From UBA3478 sp046048095 (GTDB taxonomy: Bacteria; Bacteroidota; Bacteroidia; Flavobacteriales; Flavobacteriaceae): 21,627 nt of DNA. The DNA lies in assembly GCA_046048095.1 (NCBI GenBank), contig JBJOGS010000069.1:1-21627 (forward strand). Direction: 5' to 3'. Shown here one piece after another: positions 1 through 5,553 of the stretch. Numbering within the stretch: the stretch's first letter is position 1; each line of letters begins with the position of its first letter. Under the pieces are notes generated by a model. The model was given only the letters and a program-made list of their open reading frames with translations, had not been told where the DNA came from and ran no database searches. The position numbers and the translations under genes were made by a program.

Positions 1-2
1 TA

Positions 3-674
3 GATGATATGATTCTGGTTCACGGGGTGAACGGACGAAAGATCAAGGCGCAAACCTTCAATCAAAAGCGATTGGTTGAAGCCGTTATGAAAAATGACAT
101 GGTTTTTGCTATCGGACCGGCAGGTACTGGAAAGACCTATACAGGGGTGGCTATGGCGGTTAAGGCCCTAAAAGAAAAGCAAGTTAGGCGCATCATTCTT
201 ACACGTCCTGCCGTAGAGGCCGGAGAGAACCTAGGTTTCTTACCGGGTGACCTGAAAGAAAAACTCGACCCGTACATGCAACCGCTTTACGATGCGTTAC
301 GAGATATGATTGCGCCTGAAAAACTTCAAAACTACCTTGAGACAGGCGTCATACAAATCGCTCCAATGGCTTTTATGCGCGGACGTACGTTAGATGATGC
401 CTTTGTAATTCTTGATGAGGCGCAAAATACCACCCATGCACAGATGAAAATGTTCTTGACGCGCATGGGAAAGAATGCGAAGTTTCTTCTTACCGGAGAT
501 CCGGGGCAGATTGACCTTCCAAGAAGAGTGATTTCGGGGCTTAAAGAAGCGCTTTTAGTCCTCAATAAGATCGAAGGTATTTCAATGATATACTTGGATG
601 ATAAAGATGTCATCCGCCATCGACTGGTTAAAAAGGTCATTGATGCCTACAAGAATATAGAACACCAGAACTGA
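3..674 (+). CDS. phoH: PhoH family ATPase (5' end outside window)
   Basis: This is the C-terminal ATPase part of a PhoH protein, a cytoplasmic P-loop NTPase whose family is linked to RNA metabolism and phosphate stress. The frame is open to the left edge (two Asp codons precede the ATG at 9), and the roughly 95-100 residue N-terminal domain expected for full-length PhoH (about 320 aa) is missing, so the ATG at 9 is internal. Visible motifs are Walker A GPAGTGKT, the family sequence TRPAVEAGENLGFLPGD, Walker B FVILDEAQNTT, and LTGDPGQIDLP. The stop lies 14 nt before purC, so the two are probably co-transcribed. Family assignment is near certain; the physiological role in this organism is inferred. 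Confidence 0.96.
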   Translation, partial: DDMILVHGVNGRKIKAQTFNQKRLVEAVMKNDMVFAIGPAGTGKTYTGVAMAVKALKEKQVRRIILTRPAVEAGENLGFLPGDLKEKLDPYMQPLYDALRDMIAPEKLQNYLETGVIQIAPMAFMRGRTLDDAFVILDEAQNTTHAQMKMFLTRMGKNAKFLLTGDPGQIDLPRRVISGLKEALLVLNKIEGISMIYLDDKDVIRHRLVKKVIDAYKNIEHQN

Positions 675-688
675 TTTCAAACACAGTT

Positions 689-1645
689 ATGTCTAATCAA
701 ACGCTAATGCACACCGATTTTTCCTTTCAAGGACAACAATCGGTTTACCGGGGTAAAGTAAGAGAGGTTTACACGCTTGAGAATGATTTATTAGTCATGG
801 TGGCTACCGATAGACTTTCTGCTTTTGATGTCGTCATGCCCAAAGGAATTCCATACAAAGGACAGTTGCTGAATCAATTAGCTACAAAAATGCTCAAGGC
901 GACTTCTGAATTGGTGCCCAATTGGCTAATTGAATCGCCGGATCCCAATGTGACCGTGGGTAAAGCGTGCGAGCCAATTAAAATTGAGATGGTTATTCGC
1001 GGTTATCTAGCGGGGCATGCCGCACGCGAATACGCCTCAGGAAAGCGGCAGTTATGTGGGGTAGAATTGTCTGAAGGACTGCGAGAAAATGACCGCTTTG
1101 ATAAGCCGATTATCACCCCGGCTACAAAAGCCGAGCAGGGGGCCCACGATGAGGATATATCTGCTGAAGAAATCTTAGAGCGCGGAATAGTTAGCGAAGC
1201 GGATTATACCCTTTTAGAGAAGTATACCCGTCTCTTGTTTCAGAAGGGAAGTGAAATGGCAAAGCAGTCGAACCTTATTTTAGTTGATACCAAATATGAA
1301 TTTGGAAGAACAACCTCTGGAGAGATCGTTTTGATTGATGAAGTTCATACCCCTGACTCCTCGAGGTATTTTTATGCGGATACCTATGAAGACTTACAGC
1401 GTAAAGGACTTCCTCAACGGCAATTGTCAAAAGAATTTGTACGTAAATGGCTTATTGATCAGGGTTTTCAGGGCAAAGAGGGTCAGCAACTACCTGTGAT
1501 GAGTGATGACTACATTCAAGGGGTTTCTGAACGATACATTGAACTCTATGAGGCTATTCTTCGTGAGCCTTTTGTCAAGGCAGATGTCAGCAATATTAGA
1601 GAGCGTATTGCCTCGAATGTGCAGTCATTTCTTTCATCGCTTTGA
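689..1645 (+). CDS. purC: Phosphoribosylaminoimidazole-succinocarboxamide synthase (SAICAR synthetase)
   Basis: PurC ligates aspartate to CAIR using ATP to form SAICAR in de novo purine synthesis, in the cytoplasm. The protein has 318 residues, the longer form usual in Bacteroidota rather than the ~240-residue E. coli type. Signatures in order are GKVREVYTL (residues 22-30, nucleotide-binding strand), ATDRLSAFDVV (39-49), IRGYLAGHAAREY, ITPATKAEQGAHDEDIS, ILVDTKYEFG and LIDEVHTPDSSRYF, the last two belonging to the Asp/Mg-binding C-terminal half. The ATG at 689 gives the expected short N-terminus before the first core strand. It follows phoH by 14 nt. No strong terminator follows; a 97-nt gap separates it from the cold-shock gene. 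Confidence 0.97.
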   Translation: MSNQTLMHTDFSFQGQQSVYRGKVREVYTLENDLLVMVATDRLSAFDVVMPKGIPYKGQLLNQLATKMLKATSELVPNWLIESPDPNVTVGKACEPIKIEMVIRGYLAGHAAREYASGKRQLCGVELSEGLRENDRFDKPIITPATKAEQGAHDEDISAEEILERGIVSEADYTLLEKYTRLLFQKGSEMAKQSNLILVDTKYEFGRTTSGEIVLIDEVHTPDSSRYFYADTYEDLQRKGLPQRQLSKEFVRKWLIDQGFQGKEGQQLPVMSDDYIQGVSERYIELYEAILREPFVKADVSNIRERIASNVQSFLSSL

Positions 1646-1742
1646 AAGAGAAGGAGATTTATAGCGCTTTTTTGCAGATTTCAACCCGGAATCTCATTAA
1701 TTCTCAGATAAATAGCTTTCTTTTGCAGAAGATTTTTAAATT

Positions 1743-1934
1743 ATGAATGGTACAGTAAAATTTTTCAATGAAACCAAAGGTTTTGGTTTTATCACTAACG
1801 ACGAAACCGGTGAAGACGTGTTTGTACATGTTACAGCCCTAAAAGGTCTAACTATCAAAGAAGGTGATGCCGTTTCTTACTCAGAAGAGCAAGGAAAGAA
1901 AGGCCTTCAGGCTGCGAATATAGAATTGCTATAA
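1743..1934 (+). CDS. Cold-shock domain protein (CspA family)
   Basis: A 63-residue single cold-shock domain, the normal length for small Csp proteins, which bind single-stranded RNA or DNA and act as RNA chaperones. RNP1 is KGFGFI (residues 12-17) and RNP2 is VFVHV (26-30), with the expected aromatic residues of the nucleic-acid face. The start MNGTVKFFN matches the family N-terminus. The 97-nt upstream region contains TAGCTTTC at 1713-1720, one base off the Bacteroidetes -7 consensus and a possible promoter; no -33 TTG is evident. A strong terminator follows directly. Whether it is cold-induced or constitutive cannot be told from the sequence. Confidence 0.95.
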   Translation: MNGTVKFFNETKGFGFITNDETGEDVFVHVTALKGLTIKEGDAVSYSEEQGKKGLQAANIELL

Positions 1935-1960
1935 CATACCGAATTATATTTGCTAGAATC

Positions 1961-1988
1961 AAAAGCAGCTCTTTGAGCTGCTTTTTTT
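1961..1988 (+). terminator. Intrinsic terminator after the cold-shock gene
   Basis: An 11-bp perfect stem (1961-1971 with 1975-1985) with a TTT loop, core GCAGCTC/GAGCTGC, running into seven T residues at 1982-1988. It ends transcription 27 nt after the csp stop. On the minus strand only four T residues follow the stem, so it could act weakly on read-through from tRNA-Met. Confidence 0.9.
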
Positions 1989-2004
1989 ATTTAACGAATT
2001 ACCC

Positions 2005-2040
2005 CTCACCTTAAAAGGTGAGTGGTGAGTCCCTAGGGGG
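2005..2040. repeat. Small hairpin plus tandem 7-mer in the csp/tRNA-Met intergenic region
   Basis: CTCACCTT at 2005-2012 and AAGGTGAG at 2015-2022 form a perfect 8-bp hairpin with a 2-nt loop. GGTGAGT is repeated in tandem at 2017-2023 and 2024-2030. The palindrome CCCTAGGG follows at 2031-2038. The stretch is non-coding on both strands. Function is unknown; it may belong to the larger structured element immediately to the right. Confidence 0.55.
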
Positions 2041-2046
2041 AAGCTT

Positions 2047-2180
2047 ACAACAAGCACAACCACAAACTGTGCTGCGCACAGTTTGCCACTTTTTTATTTT
2101 ACAGCTGGTTCGAGCGAGCTCAACCCGCTGTAAAATAAAAAACCACCTTGTTCTTCGAACAAAGTGGTTGTGGTTGTTGT
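2047..2180. repeat. Four-armed palindromic element abutting tRNA-Met
   Basis: A nested inverted-repeat structure in a non-coding stretch. The outer stem pairs 2047-2063 with 2164-2180, 16 of 17 positions. Inside are a perfect 9-bp hairpin with loop TGC (2064-2072/2076-2084); a central arm with 16 perfect pairs (2090-2105/2127-2142), extended by GGTT/AACC and GAGC/GCTC; and a second hairpin with loop TTC (2148-2153/2157-2162, extendable with one mismatch). Folded, it gives a four-way junction or cruciform. The last outer-arm base, 2180, is also the tRNA-Met discriminator base, so on the minus strand the element begins where the mature tRNA ends. It lies between convergent csp and tRNA-Met transcription. 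It could be a structured trailer RNA, a bidirectional transcription barrier or a MITE-like repeat. The sequence shows the structure only. Confidence 0.7.
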
Positions 2181-2253
2181 AGCGAGGGGGGGAATTGAAC
2201 CCCCGACCTCAGGGTTATGAATCCTGCGCTCTAACCGCCTGAGCTACCTCGCC
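2180..2253 (-). tRNA. tRNA-Met (anticodon CAU)
   Basis: A complete minus-strand cloverleaf. The acceptor 5' strand is GGCGAGG, the D-stem GCTC/GAGC, the anticodon loop TTCATAA with anticodon CAT, and the T-arm GGGGG-TTCAATT-CCCCC. CCA is not encoded. Pair 31-39 is A-C. It lacks the C1/A72 mismatch of an initiator, so it is an elongator Met tRNA, or possibly the tRNA-Ile2 that TilS modifies to read AUA; the sequence alone does not settle this. Confidence 0.95.
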
Positions 2254-2274
2254 TCACGGATTTTTAGGTGGCTG

Positions 2275-2282
2275 CAAATATA
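2275..2282 (-). promoter_or_regulatory. -7 promoter box for tRNA-Met
   Basis: TATATTTG on the minus strand matches the Bacteroidetes -7 consensus TAnnTTTG and lies 22 nt before the tRNA 5' end. No clear TTG is seen at -33. Confidence 0.55.
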
Positions 2283-2344
2283 AAGAGTAATTTTTTTTAA
2301 TCTTTACTTTTTGGTTAATTTGCTCAAATGCCTAATGTGAAATT

Positions 2345-2731
2345 ATGAACCCGAAGAGGAAGATAGAGATGGAATTTGTAATCCAGGCATCTCCGCAGTT
2401 ACTCTACCAGTATATTTCTACAGCCTCAGGGCTTTCAGAGTGGTATGCGGATAACGTGAATTCAAGAAGTGAAAAATTCACCTTTATTTGGGACGGTAAC
2501 GAAGAGGAAGCCTTGTTGTTAAAAAAGAAGTCAGACCAATACGTTCGATTTCAATGGAGTCATGCTGAGAGTGCCGAAGAATTTTTTGAACTGAGAATCG
2601 TAGTGGACGAGATAACCAAAGACGTCTCTTTGTTTGTAATTGATTTTGCTGAAGAAGACGAAGTTGAAGAGACTAAAATGTTGTGGGAGAATCACATTGA
2701 TGATTTGAAGCACGTTCTTGGATCGGTATAA
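2345..2731 (+). CDS. START-like (SRPBCC/AHA1-like) domain protein
   Basis: A 128-residue protein of the Bacteroidota START-like family, a helix-grip fold with an internal cavity. Recognisable sequences are EFVIQASPQLLYQYIST (residues 10-26), GLSEWYADNVNSR, FTFIWDG, and the acidic DFAEEDEVEETKMLWENHI that forms the C-terminal helix. No signal peptide or membrane segment is present. It ends 12 nt before the aminotransferase-like gene and is probably co-transcribed with it. The ligand and function of this family are not known to me; conservation next to the aminotransferase-like, YqgE and HU genes suggests a housekeeping role. Possible -7 sequences upstream are imperfect. Confidence 0.88.
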   Translation: MNPKRKIEMEFVIQASPQLLYQYISTASGLSEWYADNVNSRSEKFTFIWDGNEEEALLLKKKSDQYVRFQWSHAESAEEFFELRIVVDEITKDVSLFVIDFAEEDEVEETKMLWENHIDDLKHVLGSV

Positions 2732-2743
2732 AAATTGCACCTA

Positions 2744-3556
2744 ATGTTCCTAAATGTCAATGGAAGGTTAGTCGCTGCCGATCAACCTCATTTTACCTTT
2801 GCTGAAAGTCATCTGAGCACCACAGCACTGATTGAAGAACAGTTATTTTTTAACGGACTAGAGTGTAGGGATTACGAGGCCCATTATTTCTCAATAATGG
2901 CTGCCATGAGGATGTTTAGAAGAAGCATCCCTATGGAGTATACCCCAGAGTTTATTTTAGAGGAAATTCAAAAGACGATTAAAGAAAACGGGGATGATTC
3001 ACTTTCACTGGTACGCTTCTATTCGGGTACCTCGAGTCTGGGAATACCGAATTACTACATCTCGGTGAATCCGATGGATAAAGGCCACTTTAAGGCCAAA
3101 GTGGTTGAAGAAATCGATGTCTTTAAGGATTTCTATTGGCACTCGGATTTTTTGAGTGGAATACGATTGAATTCACTTCCGTTGTTGGACGTAGCACGTG
3201 CGTACTGCCGTGATCATCATTATGCCGACTGCATGCTTATCAATGAGCGCAAAGAGCTGGTAATGACACTAAAGGGTTATGCCTTTTTGCGTTTTGGTCA
3301 AGCGATTAAGACTCCATTCGAATCCTCTGGAGTCTATAGAGGAGTATTCAGGTCGAAGGTGATCGATATGTTAAAGACGCTTGAGGAGTATACCGTCGAA
3401 GAAAGTGTGCTTAATCCTTTTGATCTTCAGCGTGCAGATGAATTGATGATCATTAGCCAAGAAGGCGGACTATTTTCAGTGAACAATTACCGCAAGACAA
3501 GTTACAAGGGTCAGAGCCTATCTCAAGTTGAGCAAGGACTAATGAAATTAATTTAA
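2744..3556 (+). CDS. Class IV aminotransferase homologue, probably PLP-inactive
   Basis: A 270-residue protein with the overall pattern of class IV (BCAT/DAAT-type) aminotransferases: MFLNVNGRLV at the N-terminus, DYEAHYFSIMAAMRMF (43-58), FYSG, YADCMLIN (160-167), AIKTPFESSGVYRGVFR and NPFDLQRADELMI. Usual PLP-contact positions are changed in my by-eye alignment. The Schiff-base Lys is Arg141 (codon CGA), the phosphate-binding Arg is Ser50, the Glu facing the pyridine nitrogen is Met174, and the GD-x-x-FET motif near residue 25 is absent. The frame is intact at normal length, so this looks like a conserved pseudoenzyme, not a pseudogene. ATG 2744 is preferred over an in-frame TTG at 2735. 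The gene overlaps the convergent yqgE by 9 nt. Confidence 0.85.
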   Translation: MFLNVNGRLVAADQPHFTFAESHLSTTALIEEQLFFNGLECRDYEAHYFSIMAAMRMFRRSIPMEYTPEFILEEIQKTIKENGDDSLSLVRFYSGTSSLGIPNYYISVNPMDKGHFKAKVVEEIDVFKDFYWHSDFLSGIRLNSLPLLDVARAYCRDHHYADCMLINERKELVMTLKGYAFLRFGQAIKTPFESSGVYRGVFRSKVIDMLKTLEEYTVEESVLNPFDLQRADELMIISQEGGLFSVNNYRKTSYKGQSLSQVEQGLMKLI

Positions 3557-4111
3557 GCGGGGATCGTCTGGTGTATTTACCCAAGCGAGATAAGCGTTTC
3601 CTTGTTGGGCGATGAGATGTTTCCATAGGGTGGCAGACGGATATTCAAGAACCGCTTTTAAATTGTAATCCTCTAGTACGATCCAGCTTCCTTCTGTAAT
3701 TTCTTCTTGTAGTTGTTCATAGGTCCATCCTGAGTATCCCATAAAAAATTGAATCTGGGTGGGTGAGTAGCCCTGTTGATTCAATAGTGCTAGGGTGCTT
3801 TCAAAATTTCCTCCCCAATAGAGTGATTCACGAATTTGAAGGCCTCCGTCTATGTGCTGCGAAAGAGAATGTATGAAATATAAATTTTCTGACTCTACAG
3901 GTCCGCCATTAAATACCTTGAGGTCGTTCACAGGATTTTCAAGAATGTCAGACAACTGAATTCTTAGGGGTTTATTCAATATAAAACCTACCACACCTGC
4001 TGCATTCACTGCCGTGATTAAAATCACGCTCTTTCCAAAGTCGCGGTCGATCGCCAAATGGGGTTTCGCGATCAGTAAATGTCCTGGTTGAATTTGGACT
4101 CGAGGTATCAT
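3548..4111 (-). CDS. YqgE/AlgH family protein
   Basis: A 187-residue protein of the UPF0301 (YqgE/AlgH) family. Family hallmarks are PGHLLIAKPHL near residue 9, FGKSVILI, GFILNKPL (42-49), FNGGPVE (68-74), FFMGYSGWTYEQLQEEI (122-138) and the final SATLWKHLI. There is no signal peptide, so it is cytoplasmic. The biochemical role of the family is unresolved; AlgH was named for an effect on alginate regulation in Pseudomonas, which may not apply here. It lies downstream of HU, separated by a terminator. Its 3' end overlaps the convergent aminotransferase-like gene by 9 nt. Confidence 0.93.
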   Translation of the reverse strand: MIPRVQIQPGHLLIAKPHLAIDRDFGKSVILITAVNAAGVVGFILNKPLRIQLSDILENPVNDLKVFNGGPVESENLYFIHSLSQHIDGGLQIRESLYWGGNFESTLALLNQQGYSPTQIQFFMGYSGWTYEQLQEEITEGSWIVLEDYNLKAVLEYPSATLWKHLIAQQGNAYLAWVNTPDDPRLN

Positions 4112-4121
4112 AAAGTGAAAA

Positions 4122-4149
4122 ATAAAAAAAGCGCCTCTAAAGGCGCTTT
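4122..4149 (-). terminator. Intrinsic terminator after HU
   Basis: AAAGCGCCT (4128-4136) pairs with AGGCGCTTT (4141-4149) around a CTAA loop. On the minus strand the stem runs into a T-tract (complement of 4124-4130). It lies 25 nt after the HU stop and separates HU from yqgE. Confidence 0.85.
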
Positions 4150-4173
4150 CTAATTGAAATAGTAAGCAACGAA

Positions 4174-4446
4174 TTAGTTTACTGCAGAAGACAATTCAGC
4201 ACCTGCCTTAAACTTAACTACATTTTTAGCTTTGATTTTAATTGTAGCTCCAGTTTGTGGATTTCTTCCTTCTCTTGCACTTCTTTTAGATACAGACCAA
4301 GATCCGAAACCTACTAAAGAAACACGTCCTCCTTTTTTCAAAGATCCTTCGATGTTACCTAAGAAAGATTCTAATGCTTTTTTTGCAGCAGCTTTAGTGA
4401 TACCGGCATCAGCAGCCATTGCATCGATTAATTCAGTTTTGTTCAT
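4174..4446 (-). CDS. HU family DNA-binding protein
   Basis: A 90-residue HU/IHF-family nucleoid protein. The N-terminal helical dimerisation half is MNKTELIDAMAADAGITKAA. The beta-arm carries the signature GRNPQTGATIKI (residues 60-71), with Pro63 at the tip that intercalates into and bends DNA. The C-terminal VKFKAGAELSSAV closes the body. Length and sequence are typical for HU. It is a single gene with its own -7 box about 40 nt upstream and a terminator behind it, consistent with high expression. A palindrome lies further upstream at 4525-4579. Confidence 0.97.
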   Translation of the reverse strand: MNKTELIDAMAADAGITKAAAKKALESFLGNIEGSLKKGGRVSLVGFGSWSVSKRSAREGRNPQTGATIKIKAKNVVKFKAGAELSSAVN

Positions 4447-4486
4447 AGTAAATTAATTTTTAAGGGTTATTGTTTGATAACGCTCT

Positions 4487-4494
4487 CAAATATA
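4487..4494 (-). promoter_or_regulatory. -7 promoter box for HU
   Basis: TATATTTG on the minus strand fits TAnnTTTG and lies 40 nt before the HU ATG, giving a leader of roughly 35 nt. The same octamer precedes tRNA-Met. No -33 TTG is obvious. Confidence 0.55.
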
Positions 4495-4524
4495 ATCGTA
4501 AATCTCTGTAAATGGCCTAAATAC

Positions 4525-4579
4525 GGGGCTTAGCTTGTATTTTGTTAATAAGTTTAATGGTTTATTAACATTTAGCCCC
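4525..4579. repeat. Nested palindrome between fmt and HU
   Basis: TGTTAATAA (4543-4551) and TTATTAACA (4562-4570) form a perfect 9-bp dyad with a 10-nt spacer. Around it GGGGCT (4525-4530) pairs with AGCCCC (4574-4579). The AT-rich inner dyad has an operator-like spacing; the outer pair could make it a weak fmt terminator on the minus strand. It lies about 30-85 nt upstream of the HU -7 box. Confidence 0.45.
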
Positions 4580-4593
4580 ATACAACAACTGAA

Positions 4594-5553
4594 TTATGGC
4601 GCATTAAAGATAAAAACAGGCGCTTTGAACTCATGTCCATTGAGAAAGTCTTTGACGCTAGTCATTCTTTTTGATGGAAATTGCCAGGCTAAAAGTTCAA
4701 CAGAATCATCCTTTAGACCTAAAAAGACACGAGATCCTTCAATGGTCACCTGATGCTTGTTGAGTTTCTTCGATGGGGCAGGGTGAGCTGCACCGATTTT
4801 AATCGCAAAATCGTGATTACCTTCTTTTAAAATGGCCTTTGCTCCGGGATAGGGGGTGAGACTTCTGATGAGATCTACGAATTGCTTTGCCGAAAGATCC
4901 AAGTCTATGAGTGTATTCTCTTTAGTCAGCTTTGGGGCGTGTTTTTCTTTTTGAGCTTGAGGCTGGACCTTAGGGACTAAAGATTGTTCTGCTAATCCAA
5001 TGAGTGTCTTCTCAATGAGCGGAGCGCCAAGGCGCATTAATTTATCGTGGAGGGTTTCAGCGTTGTCATCAGGGGCAATTGACGTGGATTCTTGCAATAG
5101 AATACTGCCGGTATCTATTTGGTCGTCAATTAAAAACGTGGTCAAACCGGTGAGGTGTTCTCCATTGCGAATTGCCCATTGAATAGGCGCTGCTCCCCGA
5201 TAGTCTGGAAGTAGCGAGGCGTGAAGATTGAATGTCCCCATTTTTGCCTTGCGCCAGATTACTTCGGGTAGCATTCGAAATGCAACGACCACGGCACAAT
5301 CGATGTTTAGGGCCTCATAAGTCGCAACGAAAGTCTCACTTTTCAGGTTGGCTGGCTGCAATAGATTTAAGCCGTTTCGTAAGGCCGTCTCTTTCACGGC
5401 AGAGATTTTCAAAGCTTTACCCCGGCCTGCTGGCTTGTCTTCTGCTGTAATTACGGCAACCACCGTGTATTTTTGTTCTAACAAATACTCTAATTGATAA
5501 GCCGCAAACTCAGGGGTTCCAAAAAATGCTATTCTCATTGTGCGGGCACTCAT
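4594..5553 (-). CDS. fmt: Methionyl-tRNA formyltransferase
   Basis: Fmt transfers a formyl group from 10-formyl-THF to initiator Met-tRNA. The 319-residue length is normal. The N-terminal catalytic domain begins MRIAFFGTPEFA. It contains the formyltransferase signature NLHASLLPDYRGAAPI with catalytic Asn109 and His111, and Asp147 in LIDDQIDTGSIL. The C-terminal OB-like tRNA-binding domain follows (about residues 210-319). The ATG at 5553 overlaps the recQ stop as ATGA, suggesting translational coupling. A second ATG at 5538 gives the more usual family N-terminus, so either start is possible. Confidence 0.96.
   Translation of the reverse strand: MSARTMRIAFFGTPEFAAYQLEYLLEQKYTVVAVITAEDKPAGRGKALKISAVKETALRNGLNLLQPANLKSETFVATYEALNIDCAVVVAFRMLPEVIWRKAKMGTFNLHASLLPDYRGAAPIQWAIRNGEHLTGLTTFLIDDQIDTGSILLQESTSIAPDDNAETLHDKLMRLGAPLIEKTLIGLAEQSLVPKVQPQAQKEKHAPKLTKENTLIDLDLSAKQFVDLIRSLTPYPGAKAILKEGNHDFAIKIGAAHPAPSKKLNKHQVTIEGSRVFLGLKDDSVELLAWQFPSKRMTSVKDFLNGHEFKAPVFIFNAP

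Noticed and set aside
1669..1731. Repeated TTTTGCAG upstream of csp as a paired regulatory site
   Set aside because: Only 8 bases shared (about 1674-1681 and 1721-1728) in a T-rich leader; too short to separate from chance.
2047..2180. Insertion sequence or CRISPR repeat
   Set aside because: No transposase frame, no regularly spaced direct repeats and no obvious target-site duplication; only a single palindromic unit is present.
2735..2743. TTG start for the aminotransferase-like gene
   Set aside because: The ATG three codons later gives the family-like MFLNVNGRLV start; TTG adds nothing conserved.
4232..4456. Plus-strand open frame opposite HU
   Set aside because: Fully antisense to a strongly conserved HU gene; no recognisable domain or initiation context.
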